Assembly (NCBI RefSeq): GCF_026153205.1 | Contig: NZ_JAPFBW010000029.1 | Span: forward strand, 1 to 64,000 | DNA: 64,000 bases | Source of the DNA: Aquabacterium sp. A7-Y | GTDB taxonomy: Bacteria; Pseudomonadota; Gammaproteobacteria; Burkholderiales; Burkholderiaceae_C | Direction: 5' to 3' | Notes under the pieces: generated by a model | The model's database searches: none | What the model was told of the DNA's origin: nothing | What the model saw: the letters and a program-made list of their open reading frames with translations, nothing else | Program-made: the position numbers and the translations under genes | In this document: piece after piece, positions 34,477-42,200 of the stretch | Layout of the letters: each line of letters begins with the position of its first letter | Numbering within the stretch: position 1 is the first letter of the stretch

Positions 34477-35331
34477 ATGGACTTCGACTTGGTAGTCAAA
34501 GCAATTCCGGCGTTTTTCGGGGTGATCGGGGGGCTAAAGGCATTACATGAGTGGGTTTTGACGCCACGTAGCCGACTTCGGGAGGACTACAAATTCACCA
34601 AGGAGGTACTACAAGACCTGCAGCAAAACACCACCCTTCATCCTCATGCCCGGGACAAGGCGTATATTGCGCTCGCCGGGGACGCTACCATTGAGCCGCA
34701 TGTCGTCGAGTACCTCGTTACCTTGGAAGACGTCCATGCGCTGCAGAGATACAAAACAGGTCGCCCTTATCTAACGGATCAAGGTACCGAAAATGGGATT
34801 GAAATTGTTTTCAAGGAAAAGTACCGGAATCCGAGGGCGCTGAAGATTCGTAGGGTGATATACGGGACTTTGTACGCTTTTAGTGGCCTGGTTTCACTCT
34901 CCCCATTGTTCGTCGGCCCCTTCGCTGACGCATTGTTCAACGTCAAGCTTTTCAAGGACAGCTCGCAGATGTGGGCCGCCCTCGGCATCACCATGCTCTA
35001 TGGCGGGCCGCTGGCAATTCTGTCGCTTCGGTCGCTAACACGGATTTATAGGGCCGAGGCTCTGGTGAAAAACCAGCGACGACGGACGTCGCTACACCGG
35101 ACAGACAGCCCAAAACTTGACTCTGCGGCGGTGGTCAACCCGGGGAAGAACTGTACAGATTTCGCTGTCTTGCAGTGGAATAGCTACTCGATCGGAAAGC
35201 TACCACAGCTCCCAACACAGCTTATCGAGGCGCCGGCCGGGGGCCGAGCAGGGGACTCAAATTCAGCCGTGGAACGTTCCCAACGGAGTGAAGCGTCGGC
35301 CCAACTCGCGCGGGCTGGCGAACCGACCTGA
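34477..35331 (+). CDS. Unrecognised membrane protein
   Basis: 284 residues, unknown family. The N terminus is short and hydrophobic (VVKAIPAFFGVIGGLKALHE). A soluble helical part follows, then two transmembrane helices near 130-152 (VIYGTLYAFSGLVSLSPLFVG) and 165-185 (WAALGITMLYGGPLAILS), and a basic, low-complexity C-terminal tail. Codon use in the first half is AT-richer than its neighbours, suggesting acquisition. It starts about 110 bp after the ribbon-helix-helix gene and may be under its control. A strong hairpin closes the unit. Confidence 0.6.
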   Translation: MDFDLVVKAIPAFFGVIGGLKALHEWVLTPRSRLREDYKFTKEVLQDLQQNTTLHPHARDKAYIALAGDATIEPHVVEYLVTLEDVHALQRYKTGRPYLTDQGTENGIEIVFKEKYRNPRALKIRRVIYGTLYAFSGLVSLSPLFVGPFADALFNVKLFKDSSQMWAALGITMLYGGPLAILSLRSLTRIYRAEALVKNQRRRTSLHRTDSPKLDSAAVVNPGKNCTDFAVLQWNSYSIGKLPQLPTQLIEAPAGGRAGDSNSAVERSQRSEASAQLARAGEPT

Positions 35332-35389
35332 CCGGCGGCACATTGCCTTGCAGGTATCGGACTGAGGGTCCGAGCCGACCGCAGGCGGT

Positions 35390-35430
35390 GCCCGCCCTTT
35401 CAACCCCGCTTAAGGGGTGAGAGGGCGGGC
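35390..35430. terminator. Strong bidirectional terminator hairpin
   Basis: Outer stem GCCCGCCCT/GAGGGCGGGC and inner stem ACCCC/GGGGT around a short loop, placed between convergent genes ending at 35331 and 35440. Confidence 0.75.
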
Positions 35431-35439
35431 GCTGCCTAC

Positions 35440-35682
35440 CTAAATTGACTCGGCCGGCGCCTCCAACATCAGAGCGCCCGTCTCGGCCGGACTCTTGCCC
35501 TCGCTGTGGCAGCGGCGCAGCAAGCGGTCCCGGCACATCATGATGCCTTGGGCATCCGACCGGTCGACCTCACCGTGTTCTTCGATGTGTCGCGTGACCA
35601 GCTCCTCCCATTCGAGAAACTCTTCGGACTCCGGCTTCAGCGGCCTGATGCCGTTAATTTTCTTTCCCGTTGGCTTTGCCAT
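35440..35682 (-). CDS. Small hypothetical acidic protein
   Basis: 80 residues, starting MAKPTGKKINGIRPLKPESE. The middle is acidic (LEWEELVTRHIEEHGEVDR), followed by MMCRDRLLRRCHSEGKSPAE with two Cys. The ATG at 35682 is preceded by GAAAGGACG, a good ribosome-binding site. No family is recognised. It is downstream of the GIY-YIG gene on the same strand but 244 bp away, so operon membership is uncertain. Confidence 0.6.
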   Translation of the reverse strand: MAKPTGKKINGIRPLKPESEEFLEWEELVTRHIEEHGEVDRSDAQGIMMCRDRLLRRCHSEGKSPAETGALMLEAPAESI

Positions 35683-35926
35683 TTGTCGTCCTTTCGCTCT
35701 GCAGTGGTTGGGATGGACGACATACTGGCTCTGTTTTCCCGAGAGGTGTCGGGGAATGGACCGTCCAGATGGACGATGTTCAAACTACCCCGGCTGACGA
35801 ATGCAAGGCGAACGGGCTGTCGGTCGTAGCCGGTGAGCCTACTAGGGCGCCCGTGACGAGGTCGATCTGTTCAGCCGGGCGAGGACAGGCCTGGACTCAG
35901 CACCGTGACCTTGCGTCTCGTCTGGC

Positions 35927-36454
35927 TCATCGTTGCAATGAATGGGCGCGGCTCGTAAGGCTTCTCAACCACTCCGGGGGGAGTCTCCATCGCTCGGCAA
36001 GACGGTTCGCTCTCGGAAGACACTTCTCGATCCATTCGCCGCGCGCCTTCCCAGAACGCTTAAGGAGGGCCTCCTGATCAAAGGCATCGGAGCGAGAGTC
36101 GAAGCGGACAGCACCGAGAAGATGCCAGTGCCGGCCCCGCGTCCACCCCTTATTCGTCGGCGAGTTGTGCGAACGAAATCGCTGCCGAAGGTCTGTAGTG
36201 GCGCCGACGTAAACGATGCCGCACCGCGAGACAAGTAGATATGTCCAGCCACGATCTCTTCGAACTGTTCGACCCGAGGTAGAAGCCGAGGATCGCTTTG
36301 GTTTTGTGTTGTACCGGCCCCGTTGGTAGTGGGAATTTACACCGAGCACGACGTTCAGGGACACGCCAAGCTGCTCCGCGATTTGTTCAAAGGTAAATCC
36401 ACCTTGCTCAAGCATGGCGAGCACCGGTGCAGTTTTGGGGGTTGGTTTTGCCAC
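35927..36454 (-). CDS. GIY-YIG nuclease with N-terminal helix-turn-helix
   Basis: About 175 residues. The GIY-YIG core is clear: WTYLLVSRCGIVYVGATTD, with Arg in LRQRFRSHN, and Glu in AFDQEALLKRS as the metal-binding acidic residue. It is followed by a C-terminal helical region with a WRLPPEWL motif. Residues about 20-45 (FTFEQIAEQLGVSLNVVLGV) look like a helix-turn-helix. The start is uncertain: GTG 36454 is used here, and ATG 36415 is possible. It is the last member of the minus-strand PAAR/zinc-ribbon run, 88 bp after the five-module protein. It could be a DNA-cutting effector carried by that system or a separate homing-type nuclease. Confidence 0.72.
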   Translation of the reverse strand: MAKPTPKTAPVLAMLEQGGFTFEQIAEQLGVSLNVVLGVNSHYQRGRYNTKPKRSSASTSGRTVRRDRGWTYLLVSRCGIVYVGATTDLRQRFRSHNSPTNKGWTRGRHWHLLGAVRFDSRSDAFDQEALLKRSGKARGEWIEKCLPRANRLAERWRLPPEWLRSLTSRAHSLQR

Positions 36455-36542
36455 GGACGTTGTGCTCTTACGGACGATTAATCTGTCCTTGCGAGGGCGG
36501 CTTTCCAGTGCAGCAACCCGCCCACCTGAACTCGATTGATGT

Positions 36543-37646
36543 TCACGTCGCACTCGACGAATGCCGCGGTGAGCTGCCGTAGCGCGGCCGCGCGCGAGAC
36601 TGACCGTTGCGGATCTGCGCTGCGTGAGCACATTCGGGACACCAGTGTCCGTTGCGAACGATCCCCAAAGTCGTCTGCCACTGATGTCCCCGGTCGCAGA
36701 CCCAGGTCAACTTCGTGAGTGTGTTGGTGTAGGTCGTTGAGAGGCACTGCCCGCCACGGGCATGCGCGGCCTGCCTGGCAGCCTCGATGCCCAAGCGCAG
36801 TTTCTCCAAGTTGCAGGCGCGGCACCAGGCACCTCTCAGGGCTCTTGCTCCCGATGTCTCCCATTCGTGTCCCGCGGCGCAGCGAAAGCGGTACTGGTGC
36901 ATTCCACCCAGATAGGCCTCGCTTTCGCACGTGCCGCCCTTGGCTGCCGCCGCAGCTTGCAGCCGCTGCAAGCCGTCGGGCAACCGGTAGGCGAGCCGCT
37001 TTTCAGCCGAAGCACAGCGCCTACACCAGGCGCCGCGTGCTACCTCCCCACCGGCCGCGTCCCACTCGTGTCCCTGCCCGCATCTAAAGCGATACCGGTG
37101 CGCACTACCGAGGTAGGCATCGCTCAAGCAAAGTCCGCCCTTGCCGGCTGCTACCCGCTGCAGTCGGAGAAGTCCGTCCACCAAAAGGCGGCGTGCGTCG
37201 GCGGCAACCTTGACGCACGTTGGACATTGCAGGCATCCGGGCTGGTTCATGCCACGCTTCGGCGCCCGAAGCCACTCGTGCCCCTGTGAACATCGGAACC
37301 GATGCTGTGTCTCCACGCCCTTCCATTTCATTTCCAGGCAGGTCACCCCATCCCGCTTGGCCGCTTGATGCAGGCGCTGCAGCATGTCTTCGCCACGGCA
37401 GTGTTCGCACGACGTCGTCAACCGCAGCACGGCCGATGGCACGGCAAGCAGTTCATGCCCTCGCCGACAGACGAAGCGGTGACGAACGTGCCACCCGCCC
37501 CATACAGTGTCGAGACACTGCCATCCCATCTGGGTCGCGGCCGCCCGCAGCTTCTTGCTGTGGTCCAAAACCGGGTGAGGCTGCGAAAGCGGGTTCGCCG
37601 CTGCGCGCTGCCTTTTGGCGTTCTTGCTTGGCTGCGTCGTGCTCAT
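36543..37646 (-). CDS. Protein of five tandem zinc-ribbon modules
   Basis: 367 residues, almost wholly five copies of a ~60-residue module. Each module has a helix with a GGxC motif, an aromatic strand (Y/W-x-G), the block FRCxxGHEW, and a closing WCxxC pair. Examples are GGLCLSDAYLGSAHRYRFRC, GQGHEW, and ARGAWCRRC. The four Cys per module (five where an extra occurs) would bind one zinc. The modules resemble treble-clef/zinc-ribbon repeats found next to phage and island nucleases. I chose the ATG at 37646; the open frame extends far upstream but overlaps the next gene. There is no signal peptide or membrane helix. A role in nucleic-acid binding is likely; none is proven. Confidence 0.75.
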   Translation of the reverse strand: MSTTQPSKNAKRQRAAANPLSQPHPVLDHSKKLRAAATQMGWQCLDTVWGGWHVRHRFVCRRGHELLAVPSAVLRLTTSCEHCRGEDMLQRLHQAAKRDGVTCLEMKWKGVETQHRFRCSQGHEWLRAPKRGMNQPGCLQCPTCVKVAADARRLLVDGLLRLQRVAAGKGGLCLSDAYLGSAHRYRFRCGQGHEWDAAGGEVARGAWCRRCASAEKRLAYRLPDGLQRLQAAAAAKGGTCESEAYLGGMHQYRFRCAAGHEWETSGARALRGAWCRACNLEKLRLGIEAARQAAHARGGQCLSTTYTNTLTKLTWVCDRGHQWQTTLGIVRNGHWCPECAHAAQIRNGQSRARPRYGSSPRHSSSAT

Positions 37647-37705
37647 GTCAGGACTGCTGTAAAAGGTCCGCCCGAACGATGGTCGGCGCTGACTTGGGAA
37701 AGCGT

Positions 37706-38479
37706 TTACCCAGCCTCTGCGGACGATCCCGGTAGGGACGAGGTCTTCCCGAGAACGTGAGGCCCCCTGCTGCGTTTCGCCTGCATACGCTCTTGCCACG
37801 CCTCCTGCTCGCACTGGCGGCACCACACTCCCGCAAACACATGCTTGATCACGGCGTTCCATTCGTGACCGCGGGCGCAGCGCCAGCGGTAGCGCCTGGC
37901 GCCGATGTACTGCTCCGACAAGCAACTGCCCCCGTGAGCCCGAGCCACTTCCTGCATCGAAGCAAACAGATGTTCCCTGCGGTGATCCAGGAGTTGGCGC
38001 TGCGTGCGCTGGTCGGACGTGGTTCGTTGCGGGGGGCGACGCTTCCTGGGCGCTGCAAGGCTCGCTGTGGCAGGCTGTTGCCTGAGTTCCCGGCACACTG
38101 GGCACCAGTTGCCCTTCAGCACGGATTTGCAGTCCGCGGTCCACTCGTGGCCATGGTGGCATTGGAAGCGGTAGGGCGCCCACAATCCGTGGTATTCCTC
38201 ACTGAGGCATCGGCCCATCCGCTCCAGCGCCGCTTCACGCAATCGGTCAAAGTTTTCGTGGTTGTACTTCGCCGCGTTCAGGCATCGCAGACAGTGGGGG
38301 CGTGCGATGCAACTGTCACCGCGTCGCAGCCATTCGTGGCCGTGAGCGCAACGGAAGCGGTACTTGTGCTCGCAACCCAGCCACTGCATATCCAGGCACG
38401 TGTTGCCGGCAGCCTGCGCCGCGAGATGAATGGCTCGCATGCGTTCTTCGCCGCAGACGCCTTTGGGCTCCGTCGTCAT
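37706..38479 (-). CDS. Protein of three tandem zinc-ribbon modules
   Basis: 257 residues with three modules of the same kind as the downstream protein: NTCLDMQWLGCEHKYRFRC/GHEW/CLRC, GRCLSEEYHGLWAPYRFQC/GHEW/WCPVC, and GSCLSEQYIGARRYRWRC/GHEW/WCRQC. A basic, Thr/Gln-rich linker separates modules two and three. The C-terminal tail is basic and Ser-rich. The ATG at 38479 has a strong GAGAGGAAGG site and begins 14 bp after the PAAR stop, so it is co-translated with PAAR. That coupling is the main reason to think these modules are T6SS cargo or adaptors. Confidence 0.75.
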   Translation of the reverse strand: MTTEPKGVCGEERMRAIHLAAQAAGNTCLDMQWLGCEHKYRFRCAHGHEWLRRGDSCIARPHCLRCLNAAKYNHENFDRLREAALERMGRCLSEEYHGLWAPYRFQCHHGHEWTADCKSVLKGNWCPVCRELRQQPATASLAAPRKRRPPQRTTSDQRTQRQLLDHRREHLFASMQEVARAHGGSCLSEQYIGARRYRWRCARGHEWNAVIKHVFAGVWCRQCEQEAWQERMQAKRSRGPHVLGKTSSLPGSSAEAG

Positions 38480-38493
38480 GAGCGGCCTTCCTC

Positions 38494-38760
38494 TCAGCCC
38501 TTGTCGAAATTGCCGAGGGACGCGATCAACGTGGCGCCGCAGCTGGTCTTGTGCCCGTCGAAAGCGACCGGCACTCCGTCGACGGTGAAGTTGGGGTCGC
38601 CCTCGACGATGGTGCAGTTCTTGTGGCCCTTCTTCGGGCAGATGCACTTGTCGCCGAGACGAGCGACGGGAATCCCTTGCACGGTGTGGTGGGTCGCGCC
38701 GACGGCGACGACTATGCCGCCGTGACTGGTGCGGTCACCGAGACGAATGATGTTGACCAT
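38494..38760 (-). CDS. PAAR-domain protein, type VI secretion spike tip
   Basis: 88 residues, a complete stand-alone PAAR domain: IIRLGDRTSHGGIVV, then GIPVARLGDKCICPKKGH, then IVEGDPNFTVDGVPVAFDG and TSCGATLIAS. Conserved Cys and His residues are present for zinc binding at the cone tip. PAAR caps the VgrG trimer and carries effectors. Here the next two genes encode zinc-ribbon repeat proteins rather than a known effector. The start ATG at 38760 lacks a strong ribosome-binding site. VgrG lies 5.5 kb upstream in the same direction. Confidence 0.9.
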   Translation of the reverse strand: MVNIIRLGDRTSHGGIVVAVGATHHTVQGIPVARLGDKCICPKKGHKNCTIVEGDPNFTVDGVPVAFDGHKTSCGATLIASLGNFDKG

Positions 38761-38938
38761 TGAAGTTGCTGGTATCCGGAATCAGGAAACAGTCGATTAA
38801 CTTTGACAAGACCATGATGGCTCTGATTCTGCAGAATCTCGACACTTCGTATTGCTGCGGGTAACTTGCGAAGGCGTTGTTGGCAGCTGCAGCACTTAAG
38901 GTTTGATCATGCTGCTCGGAATATTGGCGTTAGTTGTT

Positions 38939-39271
38939 CTATGGCTTGACAAACTTTGTGTCTTGCTCATCATTTGTTATATAAATTCCATCCAGCTTCC
39001 CGCCGGAGTATGTATATCTGTATGTGAAGAAAATTTTCCCATCCAAATACTTTTCAACCTCCAAGAGAAGATTGTTTTCATAAGTGGCTTTGATGTACGT
39101 CCTTCTTGCCGATGCTTCTGCTTCTTTGATTTCGCCAATGAGCTTAACGGGGTGGTCATACCCCCCAAACATTTCATAGTACTTAACTTTGGTCATAACG
39201 CTATCCCCATTTCCTGCAAGTACAGGAATGCCAATGACTGAAGCAACCACAAAGACTATTGAAGCCCGCAT
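38939..39271 (-). CDS. Small exported protein, likely immunity to the Rhs toxin
   Basis: 110 residues with a Sec signal peptide (MRASIVFVVASVIGIPVLAG) and a mature β-rich domain (TYIKATYENNLLLEVEKYLD, then FTYRYTYSGGKLDGIYITND). Its ATG overlaps the Rhs stop by one base (TAATG), the tightest possible coupling. That position, the AT-richer base composition shared with the toxin tip, and export to the periplasm all suggest a cognate immunity protein for a periplasm-acting toxin. I recognise no family. Confidence 0.72.
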   Translation of the reverse strand: MRASIVFVVASVIGIPVLAGNGDSVMTKVKYYEMFGGYDHPVKLIGEIKEAEASARRTYIKATYENNLLLEVEKYLDGKIFFTYRYTYSGGKLDGIYITNDEQDTKFVKP

Positions 39272-42200
39272 TATTTTGGCCTCTTCTTGGTAGTTAAGTT
39301 CAACTCCTTCAGCATTTTTTCTTGGAATGTGTGGCAATTCTGCCCGCCGGGCCAGCTCCATTGACCATTGTATTTCTTCGCGAAATCTCTTACCTGATTC
39401 TGTATTTCTTCACTGCTGCGGTTATCGTTTGAATATACGTCAAACACATTAACGCCGCGGCTCCTGTCGCCATGGTGCGGATCTCTGGTCGGTGTTCCCC
39501 CGAACCGTCGTTGGCCATTTAGATCACCAGGCACCCCCAAAACTGTCTCGGTTAGGCTGACTCCTTTGGATGGCCACCATCCATAACTTTCATTTCGGCC
39601 CAGCTCCACCCACCAATGGCCGTATTTGTCCTCGGCAGAAAGATCAATGTCTTTTCTTAGGATTGTTATGTCATTTACCTTGGTTGGGGACTTGGTGGAT
39701 GGTGTTAACCCCAGGCGGTCTGTCCATCCAATTGGATTTGGTGCGTAGGCGTGTAGATTGTTGCCGCCGTTTAAACCAATCGGATCACGCGAGGCGAACC
39801 GCCCGGAGTGCGGATCGTAGTACCTGTATCGGTTGTAGTGCAGCCCGGTCTCTTCATCAAAATATTGCCCCTGGAACCGGATCTGGTTGGTGAAGCCCGC
39901 CTTCCGCGCCGCCTCGCTGATCACCTCCTTGGCCTGTCCCCACGCCTTGTACTGCGCCGCCCAGGCGACGTTGCCCTCGTGGTCCGTGAGTTCCTGCGGT
40001 GTGCCCAGGTGGTCGCACTGATAGAAGACGATCTCTTCCTTGCTGAAAGGCACCGTTTCTCCCTCGAAATCGCCGTTCCACAGCGGGTCGAGTTCGGTGG
40101 CGTATTGCCCTCCGTTGGACGCCATCAACGCCTTCACGTCGGTGGTCGGCGCCAGTTGGACGATCTCGCTCCTTCTGGCCTGCAGCAAGGGCACGAAGCC
40201 ACCCGGCTCATGGATATAGTGGACCGTCACGCCGCATTGCGGGTCTGCACTGCTCTCGAAAGCCAGCGAATTACCGTCCCAGCCATAAAGAGTGGTGCGG
40301 GCTGTACCGGAGACTGAACCGTCTTCAGCCGCTCGTTGGCCCCGCTTGGCGATGCGTCGGCCCAGCGGGTCATATGCAAAGCTCGTCGTGCCTTGCGGGG
40401 TGACCGCCTGGCTCATGCGATTGAAAGCGTCCCACTGGAACGTGCTGTGCTGCCCGTTGTGCACACGTTCGATGAGGTTGCCCCGCTCATCGTAGCTGTA
40501 AGCGCTGCCCGCGTATTCCTTCAGCAGGTTGTCCAGCACCTTGGGCAGCGTGGGACGCCCATGGGCCTTGCGGTGCTCCCTGTCCTCGACCGAGGGCGTC
40601 AGGATGTTGCCCGCCGGGTCGAAGGCAAAGGTCTCCTTGGCCAGCGCGCTGGTCGCCTGCAGCAGCCGGCCCACCGGGTCGTAGCGATACGCCAGCCGTC
40701 CCCTGCGGCTGTCCTCGATGTGGTCGAGCTGCCCGGCCTGGTCGTAGCGGTAGCGCCGTATGATGCCCGCTTGTGCGCCGACGTTGCTATGCGATTGCTG
40801 GTAGGCCTCGCTGATGTCCACCGGCCGGGGCTGCTGGCTATGCTTCACTTGCTGCTCCAGCAGTCGGCCTAACGGGTCGTACTTCTGGTGCTGCTCCAAG
40901 CCGTTGCCCTGCTGCCTGTACACCTCCCGGTGCAGCGCGTCGCGCTCGAAGCTCAGCATGTCTTCGCCGTCGAGCACCAAGCCATGAATGTGGCCCGAGC
41001 CGTAGGTGAGCCACTCCAGCGTGTGCCCGTCCGGCCGCGTGGTGCCGATGCGCTGGTTCAGCTCGTTGTAGCGGTGTTTCCAGACTGCAGTGCGCCTTTC
41101 CGGGAAGAAGAGGCCCAGGTAGTGATGGTGCTCGCGCACCAGGTTGCCGGCTTCATCGTAGAACCACTGCAGGCGCGCGTGCTCGTTCTTCGCTTCGCCG
41201 AGGCGGCCCCCAGGGTAGTAGGCGAAGGTTTCGATCTGCGCGTCCCTGCCGGGCGCCGTGGCCGTGCGCTTTTGCAGCCGGCCCATCGCGTCGAGTTCGA
41301 GTTTCGTCGTGACAGGGCCTTCCACCACTTCGGCCAGCACGCCGGTGGCTTCCTCGTAGCGGTATTCGGTGCGCTTGCCGTCGAATCCAGTTTCTTCCAG
41401 CAGCCGGCCCACTGGGTCGTAGCGGAAACTGTAGGGCTGGTCGTTTTCGTTGCGCAGTTCCATCAGGCGGCCGAGCTTGTCCCAGCGATAGCCCAGGCGT
41501 TGGCCCAGCGCATCAATGCGTTCATGCACCAGGCCAGTCGCTGTGTAGCTGTAGCTCGTGGTGCGTTTGAGCGCGTCGGTGTGCTTGAGCAGCCGGCCTT
41601 CGGCGTCATGGTAGAAGTGCTCTTCGCTTTCATCCGGGTGAACGACCGCTTCTAGCTGACCGGGGTGGTTGCCGAAGTCCTCGGGTTGATAGACCTGTTG
41701 CAGCGCTTCGGGCGTGAGGCGTGTATAGCGGTAGGCGGTCTCGTGGCCGGCGGCATCCGCTGTCTTCACCAGTCGGTCACGCTCGTCGTAGGTCCATTGT
41801 GTGGTGCGGCCGGAACAGTCGGTGTAGCGAGCGAGCTGGCCGCTGGCGGTGTATGCCAGCTTCTTGGTGCCTCCCTTGGCGTCGGTGACCTTGGTCACGC
41901 GGCCCGCTTGGTCGTAACCGTACTGCGTCTTGTGGCCAAGCGGATCGGTCTCTTCGCTCAGGCGACCTTGCAAGTCATAGTCGCGCTTCCAGACGCCGCC
42001 GTCCGGATCGAGGATGCCAGTGATGCGGTGTCCCTTGTCGTACTCGATGTGCACTAGGCTGCCATCGGCACGGGTGTGCTGGATCAGGTTGCCGAACTCG
42101 TCGTATCGGAAGTGCTCGGAGCTGCCATCTGGGTGGACATGGCAGGTGATTTTCTTGGTGTCGTCGCGGTAAAACCACTCCTCGCGCTTGTCGGCGTGGA

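Noticed and set aside
36719-38725. Plus-strand frames antisense to the zinc-ribbon genes
   Set aside because: They are shadows of the minus-strand repeat proteins, which have clear repeated Cys motifs.
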